This document shows, piece after piece, positions 11,238-23,000 of a stretch of DNA of 64,000 bases. A program made the position numbers and the translations under genes. Source of the stretch: Eublepharis macularius. Its lineage: Eukaryota; Chordata; Lepidosauria; Squamata; Eublepharidae. Within the stretch, counting starts at the first letter, position 1. Every line of letters begins with the position of its first letter. The DNA is taken from positions 30,199,001 through 30,263,000 of the forward strand of contig NC_072807.1 of the NCBI RefSeq assembly GCF_028583425.1, written 5' to 3'. The notes under the pieces were generated by a model. That model had not been told where the DNA came from. It saw nothing but the letters and a program-made list of their open reading frames with translations, and ran no database searches.

Positions 11238-12010
11238 TTTCTTTATTTATACCTCGCTTTTTCTCCCCAAAGGGGGACGCAGAATCGCTCACATGGTTCC
11301 CCCTCTTTCGTTTTTTCTTCACAACACCCCTGTGAGGGAGGGTAGCTTGAGAGAGGCAGATTGCCAACCTCCAGGTGGTGGCTGGAGACCTTTCAGAATC
11401 ACAAGTGATTTCCAGACTGCAGAGATCAGTTCCCCTGGAGAAAATGGCTGCTTTGCAGGGTGGACTCTGCAGCATTATATCCCGCTAAGGTCCCTGCCCA
11501 GTGCCTACGGTTGCCAGGTGTCCCATTTTGGCCTGGACAGTTTGGTATTTAGGGGAACTGTCAGGAGAAAATGGTCCCCCCAAAACCAGACACCTGGGGC
11601 AAACTGGGAAAGTGGCCGGGCTGGCACCCTGGGCACCTGGATGGCTTCCTGCAGTGGCACAGTGCCCAGTCAGCCTGGGTGTCCTCCCAGGAATGGTGCC
11701 CATAAGTGTGTGTTTGTGTGTGTGTGTGGGGGGGATGTCTTGTGATAACATCACTTCCTACAGTGACATCATTATGCCTCCCAAGGAGAACATGAGCTGT
11801 GCGTGCATGCAAAAGGTAAGCTCCCCCACTTCTTCCCCACGTTCTGGTATTAGGCTGGACCCCATCTGGCAGCTCTATCAGTGACCTCCCCAAAACCTGC
11901 CCTCCCCAGGCTCCACCCCCATATCTTCAGGAATTTCCCAACCTGGTCCAAGGTCACCCAGCAAGATTCCACGACTTGGTGGGGATTTAAACCAGGGCCT
12001 CCCAGATGAA
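11238..12010 (-). mobile_element. MIR/CORE-type SINE split by a nested insertion
   Basis: The tail half is at 11238-11360 ('ttatacctcgctttttctcc', 'cacaacacccctgtgaggga'). The CORE and B-box half is at 11947-12010 ('ccaaggtcacccagcaag', 'ggggatttaaaccaggg'). The middle is filled by MITE-B. The tRNA head beyond the B box is truncated near 12010. Confidence 0.65.
11361..11946. mobile_element. MITE-B copy, itself interrupted
   Basis: Starts 'ttgccaacctccaggtggtg' and ends 'caggaatttcccaacctgg', matching the copy at 10234-10420 in inverse orientation. Its left half covers about 11361-11500 and its right half about 11881-11946; an unrelated segment lies between. Within 11510-11880 are TIR-like ends ('ggttgccaggtg' and 'atctggcagctc') and a TG microsatellite at 11706-11729, which suggests a third element. 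Confidence 0.55.
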
Positions 12011-12084
12011 GCGATGGAGACAGAAAAGAGAGAGGAGTAAGGCAACTAACTCCTTACATTTCTGTTGGATTTCAGGAAGGTTGA

Positions 12085-12165
12085 CCTGTCGAATTTGTAG
12101 TCAAACTACAAATTAGCTTTGGCAGCTGAATGGAACCTCCATATTTAGTGGCAGTATACCCCTGG
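12085..12165 (+). repeat. R1-type dispersed repeat fragment
   Basis: The 'gaatggaacctccatatttag' and 'ctggataccagttgctgag' blocks match the family seen near 50090-50150. Confidence 0.4.
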
Positions 12166-12759
12166 ATACCAGTTGCTGAGAAGTCTGCTGCCATCATCTT
12201 CCAGTTCAATTCTTCCCATAAGTAGTACCTACCTGGTGGAATGCAAAGGCTGACCAAGATGGATTTTGTGGTTAATCCATTATATGGTTTTAAGTTACTT
12301 GTTTTTTTTAAAGGTCAGCCATTTGGCTGAAGGCTAACTTGAATCTTATTTCAAGTAGTCAGAACCCCTTTGGAACATGTCATCCATTCTTTATTTTCAA
12401 AAACCTGTCCATCACCCACAGTGACAAGAGAATATAAAACAGCATATCCAGATTTTAATTTGCAGATTTCCAAACCTGCTTGGAAAGCCGCTGTATTTCA
12501 TAAACTTGATCCTCAGTCCCATAAGTATAAAAAACAAACTGAAGTGCGCAGTTGTAGATCAAAAACAGGTACATTTGGGGTCCTATCTTATGGAGAACTA
12601 GACATTCCTAACTCTGCTAAAGATCTGTCTATTAGTAGCTATCTAACATTTAGATCTCAGGCCTAGCTGAAATTCTACATTTGTACCTAGCGTCTTAGTT
12701 TTGAAATTTAACCCCCATTTTTCATATTGCAGTCTTATAGGCCGGGGTTGGGACTAGAG

Positions 12760-12896
12760 TGGTTTTAAGTATTTGTCCTATGTTGTTTTATTGAGATTTT
12801 ATTGAATATGTATTATGTTTTGTGATGGTTTTTAACTGATGTAACTGCTTTGAGCTCTTAATTTAAGAGGTATAAAAATCAAATCAATCAATAAAT
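12760..12896 (+). mobile_element. CR1/L2-type LINE 3' tail
   Basis: Diverged 3'UTR tail with 'gtaactgctttgagctctta' and 'gaggtataaaaatcaaatc', ending in an aatcaataaat simple tail. No coding part remains. Confidence 0.5.
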
Positions 12897-12984
12897 TGCA
12901 GTTTCCCACAGGACTTGAGATAGCACTGTGTCTCCTGAGGTGCTGGAAAAAGAAAAACATAACAGCTATTCTGTCTGGAATTAC

Positions 12985-13126
12985 TGTTTTAGTTACCAAA
13001 CTATCTGACAAAGTGAGCTCTGGCTCTTTAAAGCTCATTCCCCTGGAAATCTAGATGGTCTTTAAGGTGCTACTGGACCAAAATCTTGCTCTTCCACTAA
13101 AGACCAACACAGCTACCCACCTGAAA
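12985..13126. mobile_element. MITE-A copy, right half
   Basis: Carries 'gacaaagtgagctctggctc', 'ggtctttaaggtgctactgg' and the terminal 'agctacccacctgaaac'. Confidence 0.6.
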
Positions 13127-13889
13127 CAAAGCAGTGCTTAAAGTCTAAATTGAAAGGTACTTGCAGTCACACCCTTGACCTAGAACACTGAATTATCCTT
13201 AATCTGTGGGCGAGGAAGTCACTGGTGGTAAGAGAAAGGCATTCCTTAGGACCTTTTTATATATTGTGTCTGTTGTGGGTGGAGGCAGATTTAAATCACC
13301 CCACTTGGCAGCTACTACTTGGTGCATAGTGTGCGTTTAGCAAGTCATGATGCCAACTGGGTTATTGCTTTATGCAAATTGCAAACTTTCAAAACATGCA
13401 GCACACAAACCCACTTGCTGCCAAAGGGATAAATGACCATGGGATATATTGTCTTCATTTGATATTTGTAAATTCAAATTACTCAGAGTTAGAATTGGTG
13501 TCTTTACCACAGTCTTTGACTCTTCAGAAAACACAGTTCCAATACAAACTGAGCTAAGGGCTATTGTTAATCACAGTTTGAATTTACCTGTAACTGTTAT
13601 TCATTGTGTGCCTTCTGCCACAAGCAAATGTTCAGCCTGTACAGTCCCAGTGTGGGATTGGTACAGAAGACCCAAACATGAACTGTAGATTTTATTGATA
13701 TGCAACAATATACTAGATCACATTGAAATACCAGGATATTGTATAGCATCAGAAGCATGCATGTAAATGTTTTTGAAGGTAACAGCACCTTTGGACCCTT
13801 GCATTTTGGAGATTTAGATGGAACTCTACCTTTACAAAATGTTAAAAAGGCATAGACCCAAAGTTCTTCTGGCTGTATAGGCATCTGAC

Positions 13890-13994
13890 ATAGGGAGCTT
13901 GACTTGTGAAAGCTTGTAACTTGGAAACTCTTTTGGGTATTTAAAGTGTTACTTAGCTCAAAACTTGCTCATATACAGCTACCCACCTGGAACT
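13890..13994. mobile_element. MITE-A copy, diverged right half
   Basis: Retains 'gacttgtgaaagcttgtaac', a diverged 'tttaaagtgttactta' and the end 'cagctacccacctggaac'. Confidence 0.5.
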
Positions 13995-14494
13995 GGCTGT
14001 AGACTTATTCATGAAAGAAATGTAATTTTGCTCCATATATTAACCAACAAAGAGAGATGATTAACTAGTCATGTTTTTTGTGATTGCTCATATTCAATTT
14101 AAATGTTAATAAGTTTTGTTAGCTGGATGATGCACGCTTTCTAAGCACTGGCATCCAGTATCACAGCCAGCCATAATTGGGCCACTGAATGTATGGAAGT
14201 CTGACCTGGTTATAGAAGGGAGAGGTTTAACTTATTAAAGAGGCGAGACTAGTTGGGAGGCTCTTTGTTTTGGCTTTTACCCAATGACTCCATAGCAGAA
14301 ACGTGGATTAGTCAGAGATTTTCTAGTACATGGATGCTCTAGAAGTCGAGCAAGGAAAAAAAAAACCTTTGAGATTGTTAAAAGATGCCAGCAACAAAGT
14401 AGTGTAGGAACAACCCCTGCTTGGAAATAGTTTTCTCTAAAGAATATGCAATTTTATTCACACTTCATGCAAGAGATTGTCTAATTTGGTCGGC

Positions 14495-14610
14495 CACGTT
14501 TTAATTTAATTTATTGTATTTATATTCCGCCCTCCCCGCTTTCGCAGGCTCAGGGCGGATAACAGAATACAAATATACACATCATTAAAAACACCTTAAA
14601 AAACACAATT
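14495..14610 (-). mobile_element. CR1/L2-type LINE 3' tail
   Basis: 'tttatattccgccctccccg' and 'cgcaggctcagggcggataa' are the inverse of the 'ccgccctgagcc' tail that also ends the LINE at 61095-61810. Confidence 0.6.
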
Positions 14611-14863
14611 TTCTTGGGAAGAACCAGAGGGAACCCAGGTCTCTGGCTAGGACAGACAAGGATGTCTTAGGCCTGAAAGAAGTTCTTCACACGATCTCTG
14701 CATTTATTTTTGGAACTTCCAAGGGACTCTGGTATTTTTGTTAGTAGCAGCTGTTGCAAAGAATTCTTGCAAACTGATTGAATTGCTGAACAGGCTGGTC
14801 TGGAACTATGGAAATGCAGCTGGGACTTTAAGTGGCCCATTAAAAAGCCATTAAGTGATAAAG

Positions 14864-15076
14864 ATGCCCTGATGGGGTAGCCCAGGCAAACCCAATCTCG
14901 TCTCATCTCCGAAGTTAAGCAGGTTTTGCCTTGGTTAGTAATTGGATGGGAGACCTCCAATGAAGACTAGGGTTGCAAAAGCAGGCAATGGCAAACCACC
15001 TGTTAGTCTCTTGTCATGAAAATGCCACCAGGGGTCGCCCTAAGTCAGCTATGACTTCACGGCACTCTCCACCACC
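14864..15076 (+). mobile_element. 5S-rRNA-derived SINE with 11-bp TSD
   Basis: The first ~90 bp follow 5S rRNA: 'ccaatctcgtctcatctccg', 'aagttaagcaggttttgcct', 'ggttagtaattggatgggag'. The rest is a BovB/RTE-like tail with 'aggcaatggcaaaccacctg' and 'gtcagctatgacttcacgg'. It is flanked by a perfect 11-bp duplication, aagtgataaag, at 14853-14863 and 15077-15087. The internal 5S promoter region is the source of the head, so this is a SINE, not a 5S gene. Confidence 0.85.
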
Positions 15077-15834
15077 AAGTGATAAAGGTACAATGCACTT
15101 GAAACAAAAGTCAGCGAGTTTCTCTAGGAGGACTGTTTTCATTTTTGTGTGTGTGTGTCCATCCTGAATTCAGCAGAAATTACCCATCACCCTTCCCCAT
15201 TTTAAGAGAATATAGCTTGAATAGAAATCATAGGAAACCATATTAAGCCTAATATCACCTTCTCCCTCTTTCTGCAGGTATTAACAAAACACATCTGCAA
15301 TCTAGAGATGCATGCTTTCTGTTTTGAACAGCTACTCCTCACTCTGCTAAGCACTTTGCAAATTCCAAATTCAGAAAGCAGTTTACAGTGTGTCTTCAGA
15401 GTCCTTCTCTTTGGGGAAAGACCTTGCCTGCACATACAAAAGGAGCTAGTTAGATTATGAACCTGTTTTCTAGTCTAACCCAACTTGTATACCATTACTG
15501 CTATTATATTCATACCTTCCTTGCCCTGTTCTCCTCCTCCAAGCAGCTGAGGAATGCCTTACATCTGGTGTCCTGGTGATAATCTCTTTTGGCACCAATC
15601 AGAGCCAGAGCCACTGAACTTTAACAGATGAACCTCATGTGAGTTAGAATGGGATCTGTAAGCCTGAGATCAACATTGTAATATCCAATAAGATTATCCA
15701 AAATGTTATTCAAACGTACAGAGTTCAGCTTAGGTTGAGCTTTACTTATTTCTGATTCTGTTAACTCTTCAAAATGCTTTAAATATTAAAACAAGACATA
15801 TTTTAAGGGAGCACAGTAATTTGGAAATAGTACT

Positions 15835-16877
15835 GTTTTCCCACTTGCGGTATATTTATTTTCTTCCCATTCAAGGTGGACCTGGGCCAGTGTACAGTGA
15901 TAGGGATGACTCTGTAGAGCCACCTAGTGGTTTGTGTTGGTCATAAACTATTCAGTGTGCAAAAGAAGTCCAAAAATAAAACCAGAATGCAAATTTTGCT
16001 ATTTTCACATATATTTAAGATATAAATACTACTTTGTTTTCACAGTACATCTGTTTTTTTTAAAAAAAACACAGTCTGAGAAGTCAGGTATGGGACAGCA
16101 GTGTTATGTAAAATTTCAATACCAATTAGGACGAAATGAAATGCTTTGAGAAGTCTTTTAAGGGGAAAACAGGGGTGCTAAATTATGAGTTGGGGTGAAT
16201 AATGTGAATGAGCTGTCAAATAGTTATGCAGTTTGATGGCGTTATATGTTTTTATGGGACCTACGAGGGGAGAAAAGAAATGAGAAATATGAGAAAGCAC
16301 GACCCCAATTTTCCCCTACATGCTTGCATAGTATGATAGAGAAATGCAACGGAAGTTCAAAATCCCATCCTTATTTTTAAGCAGCTTAAATATCACTTAA
16401 AAACACATCACACAGCAAAGTAAAGACTTTTGTATATATTTCAAATTTCAATAGTAATGTCAAAAATACATAGTATGATTTTACATAGGATTTGTGCTAC
16501 ATGAAAAATAGTAAAGACAAACATCACTTAAGTAAAGGAACATTAAATATTAAATAACCAAAACAAATAAAATAAAATAAGGTGTAAACACTAAAACTAA
16601 TTTGGGAATCTGCTATTGCAACACATCCAATGAAGTGGTTTAAAACCAGTATAAAAAAAAGGATTAGGACTTAAGTATGTTCCAGTCTACTTGGAATACA
16701 CAAACGCTCATTCCGGAAGCCTCTTAAAAACGGGTCCAGGAGCCTAGAACAGCCTCGATGCTCACTTGACCACCTTTCCACTTGCTTCTCTATTTCAACC
16801 TTTACACACAATGTCTCATCCCAAATGTTTCCATCTTTAAATTGTAATCCAACAATACTTTTCACTGTCCGTCCTTG
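15835..16877 (-). other. ATOSA: Probable ATOSA 3' untranslated region
   Basis: About 1 kb of repeat-free AT-rich sequence follows the ATOSA stop codon. It ends a little below an AATAAA on the minus strand at 15855-15860. The end point is inferred. Confidence 0.45.
15855..15860 (-). promoter_or_regulatory. Candidate ATOSA poly(A) signal
   Basis: AATAAA on the minus strand, just over 1 kb past the stop codon, followed by moderately T-rich sequence. I did not search this region for variant signals exhaustively. Confidence 0.4.
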
Positions 16878-17031
16878 CTAGCATCTGGGTGAAAACTGAG
16901 GATTCGTTGGAGATTCAGTGTAAGATTTGAGTTCGTATGCAGCGCCGCTGTCGACTTCCATGGATTTTCGAGAGAACAGGAGCCTTACATCTCTGTAGAG
17001 GTAGATCTTTCCAGACTTAGAACTCTGGAAC
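16878..17031 (-). CDS. ATOSA: ATOSA coding exon 12 (residues 1031-1080 and stop)
   Basis: Acceptor CTGTTAG; the first G completes Arg1030. Encodes FQSSKSGKIYLYRDVRLLFS and ends PQFSPRC before TAG. This belongs to the C-terminal domain that Pfam labelled a chromosome-segregation domain. Confidence 0.95.
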
Positions 17032-20000
17032 CTAACAGAGGAACAAATTACCCGTATTAGCCATTGGGGAGAACGAAGCACATCATGAAAGCATGTCGCA
17101 TGAAAATGCCAAGGCCCAGAGAAGACATTTCTATAAAGACCAGGGCTTTTTTTCTGGGAAAAGAGGCGGTGGAACTCAGTGAGTTCCCCTCGGAGAAAAT
17201 GGTCACATGGCTGGTGGCCTCGTCCCCTGATCTCCAGACAGAGGGGAGTTGAGAGTCCCCTCACGCGGAGGGCAGTCTAATCTCCCCTCTGTCTGGAGAT
17301 CAGGGGGCGGGGCCACCAGCCATGTGACCATTTTCAAGAGGTTCCAGAACTCCGTTCCACCACGTTCCCCCTGAAAAAAAGCCCTGATATAGACTAAATA
17401 ATTTAACTAATTCTAAAAAGCATATTGTAGGTAATGGCTGTTTTTCAATTAATCTGACTACTGCTTGAGGCAGCATTTTGAGGATTAGGCAGAGTGTTTA
17501 TTTGAAGGAGCAAATATAGATGAAACTTAACAGCAACTCCAGCATTTAATTAATGTTCAGAGAAAATGGCAGCAGTAACAAGTCTGTACTATTAATGTTT
17601 AAAACATGGAAAAGGTGAGTCTATTTGATTATTTCTCTCTCAACAGTTTCCAGAACTCACTAACAAGATGACATAAAACTGTCCAAACAACAACTAGTAT
17701 ATTTTTATCTCACCCTTTCTCCAAAGAGCTCAGGGCAGAGTATGCAGTCCTCCCTTGCCCAGTTATCCTCACAACAACCCTGTGGGGTTGGTTAGGCTGT
17801 GTGACTGGCCCAAGCTCACCTAGCGAGCTTCTGTGGCGAGGGAGGAATTTGATCTCCCAGGTCCTATTCCAACACAGCATTACACTATGCTGCTCCTCTT
17901 AAGACTTGCCCTGCAATCTCTCATAGACTTCAACCAAACTGGTGTGACAGTTTATTGGAAAATCTTAAAGAAGCTGGTTAGTCTTGAGACACAACTGCGG
18001 TTTCCACATCTGTGTGATGCTTATTTATCTGAAAGAAATTATATGCTGCCTTTCCACCCAGACAGGATCCTCAAGGTGGCAAGCATTAGAACCTTTAAAA
18101 CATTAAAACAGCATTGAAAATGTGCGCATATACATTTTTCAGTCCTTGGTGGTTGCCCATCCAAGTACAGACCCTAGTTAGCGTCTGAGATCTGACGAGA
18201 TTAGGCTATACCATGCCACCTTCTCTCCCCTATAAATAAATATTTAACAGATAAACATGTGTTCTCTGTGTTGCATTAGCAAATCTTACACTAGGATTTG
18301 GATCTCACAGGCAAAGCTGCCCAAGGGCACAAGAGTTTTGAGACACACACAAACAAAACTGCACAAGCAGAACTGACCCTTAGGTTTTAAAGGGCTGCCT
18401 TTTTATTAACCCCCCACCCACCCACCCCCCATTCCTGTATGTTAAGTTTCATCCCCAGGCAAATTTTCTGCTGACACTCTCTTGCTGAGGGGCTTTATAT
18501 AATGAAAGTGCTGACACAACTTTAATTAGGGCCTTCAGACCAGATGCTGCCACAAAGCAGTTTACAGTTGTATGACTTCATTTGTTTTGGAGAGAAGAAC
18601 TTGTATGGTTTCAGCAACTAAACTTGAGTCACTTGTTTCACATCTATTGTTTCAGGAAAGAGTTGGTGGCGGGGGGGGGGGGGGGGGAGACATGTGTGCT
18701 CATCTAACTTTCACCTACACAAGCAAAAGTACTGTTGACTAGTATCTATTGTCTTCTTCCAAAATCTGGCTGCATTTGTCGAAAAGCAAGCTGTTGGTTT
18801 TAATGACACTCTGACTTTTTTTTTAAATGAAGTATATTGCTTTCACAAAACAACACACTTAAAGAGCTCTGGCCTGGCTCCGCAATCTCACCTCAGATGA
18901 ATGAGGTAGCGAAGTAACCTTTCTTCAGAACGTCGAGTGTTTTCTTTATTGATGCTTCTCTTTGTTTCTCGTCTCACGGGGACAGAAAAGGTTCTTTGCC
19001 GTAGGAATGTTTGATGATTGGCTGGCATCTCTCGCAAGTCGTATATCACCACAAACATCTTCACCACAGTCTTGTTAGGATTGAATAAGGTCTGGAAAAA
19101 GGACAAAACAAATGCTTTGGAATGAGACAAGTGCTCCAACCGGACTGCTGCATGTATGGAGACAAAGATAAAATCAAACCTGTTGAATAAGAACAGTCTG
19201 GCAAACACTAGTTGCCCATGAGAACTACGGAGGATGCCTATTTCATTTAGCATCCAAACTCATTTTCTACATATTAACAGAATGAATGGAGACGATTACC
19301 ATGAATCTATACTGCCAGTTGTGTGCCTATTAATACAATATACAGCACAGTCAACTCAAATTTGAATTATTTTGTGAACTTCACCTTTAGCTCCTTATCA
19401 AGTCCCTGGGCATTCAGCAACACAAAACTTGACTTTTCATGCTTTAAGTTTTTGTGAGTACATATGTAACACACACACACACACACACGCAGAGTCTTAA
19501 CATTTTAAGTCACCTGTGCAAGCAACACATATACAAATATGGATACTTTGAGCAGAAATACATGTTCCATATAGCTCTGTGATTAAGTGATAGCTGGGGC
19601 TGTGACACTGACATCAAGGGAGACCCCCCCCTTTATTCTCTCTGTTTTTCTGCTAAAAATTCTCCCCCTCTGCTTTTGGTCCTTGGGGCAAGACACACAG
19701 GTTAAACTGCTCTTCTCCCCTTGCTCTTCTCCCCTTCAAATTGCAGCTTCAACAGCTGCATTCCCAAGGAAGAATAATGGTGGCACTTTAATGTCTTTAT
19801 TATCATTTTCATAAGGAAGAAGGCAGGTTTCAATTTTCCACTGCCTGAAATTCATCTTCAGGATTCAGTGTGTAGATATATCTAACTAAAATGACTTACT
19901 TATCTTTTTACCCAGTGCCAGCAATACTCAGGTGGCAGACTTTCAATATTGCTCCAGGAAAACATTTAGATCCGATTGAGAAAGTATCAACAATTACAAG

Positions 20001-23000
20001 ACTGATTTATCCTGTAATGTGCACACACACACACACACACAAACCTATACCTACCCTAATGTAACTGCACAGTTGCAGGGCTGGAATGCATCTGAAATTC
20101 ACCTAATCCAACTTCCTAACACAAGCAGAGGTCATCCATGGCCAGCACTCATAGTTATTCCATTTCATCCAAAATCAGTGTACAGATTGCTCATTACAGA
20201 AAAGACTCCTCTGATATAAAGACTCAGACATCGGTGGAAAAAAGGATCAGAAGTGGCTGCACGGGGCACGTAGCACCAGCTCCAAGGGCGAAGGACGTTC
20301 GGAAAGTGAGCTCCGTCCCTCCCCACCCTAAAGCCTCAAATTAAATCGTCATAACAGCAACCAAAAGCAAAAAACGAGAGAAATATGCATAAACAAAACA
20401 TGGAGAAGAAAAAACAAAGGTAAATGTCTCTACTTCCCAGCCTCACAGCAAGCAGCGGAGAAAGAACATGCGACAACCAAAATGGCGGCTGAAAACAGTG
20501 AGGGTAAGATTAATTTACCTACCTCTGACGATCCGATGCTTGCCAAAATATTTGCCCAAATCCAACAAAAAATAATGAATAAAATCTTAACCATACTTCA
20601 GCTGTTTGAAGAACAACTAATAGAAATCAAAACAGCTTTAGGCAAAGTAGCACAAAAGGCTAACCAAGCGCTGACACTAAGCATGTCGCTGCGGTCCGAA
20701 ATAGCTGTCTGACAACGGGAGAACAAACTACTTCAAGAAAGACTTTTACAAATGGACATCTTGACAAAACAATCTAATCTTAAATTCAGAAACTCTGAAG
20801 AGCAAATGATTGTAAACGCAGATCTGCCTTCATGGCTGACACAGCCCTCACAGCTTGGGAAGGGAGCAACCCCAATAACCACCAAGGCGTTTCGCCTGGG
20901 AACACAAAACAATCCAAAAAACAACCCTAAAAATAATCCACCAAGAGACATATTAGCTACGATTCCTGACTGGAAGGCAAGAAGTAAAATCCCGGAAAGA
21001 GCAAGAAATAAAGGCTCAATTCCGTATAAAGGGACACACATTCAAATACTCAGACTTGCCATCCACAATTTTTTTTAAAAGAAAAGAACTTAGTTCTACA
21101 ACAGAAGCACTGAGAAAAGCTCAAATAAAATATAAATGGACTAACTATACGACTCCTCAAGTCAAAATACAAGATATCATCTACCAAGCTACAGATCAGG
21201 AAGCTGAAAGGATATTATTACTGCAGGATATTATTGCAGGATAGGGGCACTGAGACTTTTTCGAACTGCGACAGAACCTCACAGAAAAGAAAAATGCCCA
21301 TTCCTTTATCACCTTACAAGGAAGGCAAGGCCCCAGCGAGACATACCTAACAAGCAAAGAAAAAACAGACTGAGATGTTAAAATTCAAGTTGAAAGCAAA
21401 CTAAAACAACTTCTTAAATGTTATGACTGTATAATGTATAAATCTGGTTTAAGAACAGAGGCACGGGGAGGAGGGAGCAGAGCTCACAGATAGAGCCTCC
21501 AGTTATTTTACAGGTCTTCAAGTTGGTATAAGAAATACCAAACTATAGGGTGTTACTCTTGGGCTATAGAGAACTGTTTAGTAAGCAACTTAATTTATTC
21601 TAGTTTTTAGTGTACTAATCAGTAAGTAAGGGGGGATAGAGTTAAGAAAGGGAGGGGGGAAGGGAAGGGGGGTTATTTTAGCAAGGTTCATAAGGGCTAT
21701 AATAAAGGTAAAGGTAGTCCCCTGTGCAAGCACCGAGTCATTACTGACCCATGGGGGGATGTCGCATCACGGCATTTTCTTGGCAGACTTTTGTTATGAG
21801 GTGGTTTGCCATTGCCTTCCCCAGTCGTCTACACTTTACTCCCAGGAAACTGGGTACTCATTTTACCGACCTTGGAAGGATGGAAGGCTGAGTCAACCTT
21901 GAGCTGGCTACCTGAACCCAGCTTCTGCCAGGATCGAACTCAGGTCGTGAGCAGAGCTTGGGCTGCAGTACTGCAGCTTACCACTCTGTGCCACGGGGCT
22001 CTTGCCTAAGAGCTATAATAATGGTTACAAATTACTGGGGTTTTTTAATTTTTATTAATATCTGTAACTGATCCATAAAAGGTTTGACTTTATAATAATA
22101 CCTATTTAATCATTGCTGTAAAAGAACCTGTTTCAAACGTTATCTTTAACAATAATCTGATCATTATCAAAAATAATACAATTGTTTATGTATATATAAA
22201 GAATTCTCAATAGTAACGTCAGGTTTTAAGATATCATTTAAGTATATTAACCTCTATTTGAAATCCAAAGAGGAAACACTTACTTGTAAAAAAACTTATT
22301 GTTATCATGGTATGTAAATCATCGTTAACGTATGTAATAGAAAATGTATTAGATACCATTGTATAACAACTTTCCTTTAATATTGTAACTGTTTATTAAG
22401 CATAACTAAATAGAAATTTGAGGGGGGGGGGAAATCAGCGTATAGTACACATAGACCTTGAGGCACACAGCACCAGCGATGCCTGTAAATAAGAAGCCCC
22501 CAGAGAAAGATGTTGTTTCCTGTAGTACTTACCCATTTACTGTGTCCCACCATTGCCTCTGGTCAAGTAATTTTTGAAACAATGCAGAAAATGTGACCAT
22601 CAGAAATGGGATCCATCTACTGTCCTGGTCTGCAATGTCTCTTTTAGCTCACTCCAAAAACTATTGCTAGTCTGCAACCCGAGATAATTCTGACATACTT
22701 GAATTGTAGAAGAGCAGCCGTGTTAAGTCTGTCATACTTCTGATCTTGTTGGTCTCTAAGGTGCCACTGGATTCTAATTCTACAAATCTAGTGTCACCTT
22801 AAGGACTAACAACATTTGTTTCAATATGAGCTTATGAGAATCATAGTTCACTTTTATCAGAAAGCAAGATTTGGGTCCAGCAGCACCTTAAAGACCAACT
22901 AGATTTCCAAGGTATGAGCTTTTGAGAGTCAAAGAAGTCTGACAAAGAGAGCTCATATCCTGGAAATCTAGTTGGTCTTTTAAGGTGCTACCACACCCAA

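Larger units (their letters stand above)
10881..15834. other. Intergenic region between ATOSA and ARPP19
   Basis: About 5 kb between the ARPP19 start and the probable ATOSA poly(A) site. It holds the ARPP19 promoter, a nested CORE-SINE/MITE-B block, an R1 fragment, LINE tails at 12760-12896 and 14495-14610, MITE-A copies at 12985-13126 and 13890-13994, and a 5S-derived SINE. No additional gene was recognised. Confidence 0.7.
17032..18891 (-). other. ATOSA last intron
   Basis: 1.9-kb intron, donor GTGAGA and acceptor GTTAG. It holds a hAT MITE, a CORE-SINE, a LINE tail, a 5S-SINE fragment and a 17-nt G run, each listed separately. Confidence 0.85.
20240..22430 (+). mobile_element. L1-like LINE with ORF1 but no ORF2 (HAL1-like)
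   Basis: A GC-richer leader (about 20240-20480) precedes an ORF1-like frame (20482-21243). It is followed by some 880 bp of non-coding AT-rich and G-run sequence ending near a G10 tract at about 22420. I see no endonuclease or reverse-transcriptase motifs. Either an internal deletion removed ORF2, or the element belongs to an ORF1-only lineage like mammalian HAL1. A Sauria SINE interrupts it at 21706-22011. Both ends are approximate. Confidence 0.55.

Noticed and set aside
10879-11745. Several 100-155-residue frames around the ARPP19 promoter
   Set aside because: They are frames through GC-rich promoter DNA and MITE/SINE sequence.
14864-15076. 5S rRNA gene
   Set aside because: Only a diverged 5S-like head is present, joined to a BovB-like tail and bounded by a target duplication, so it is a SINE.
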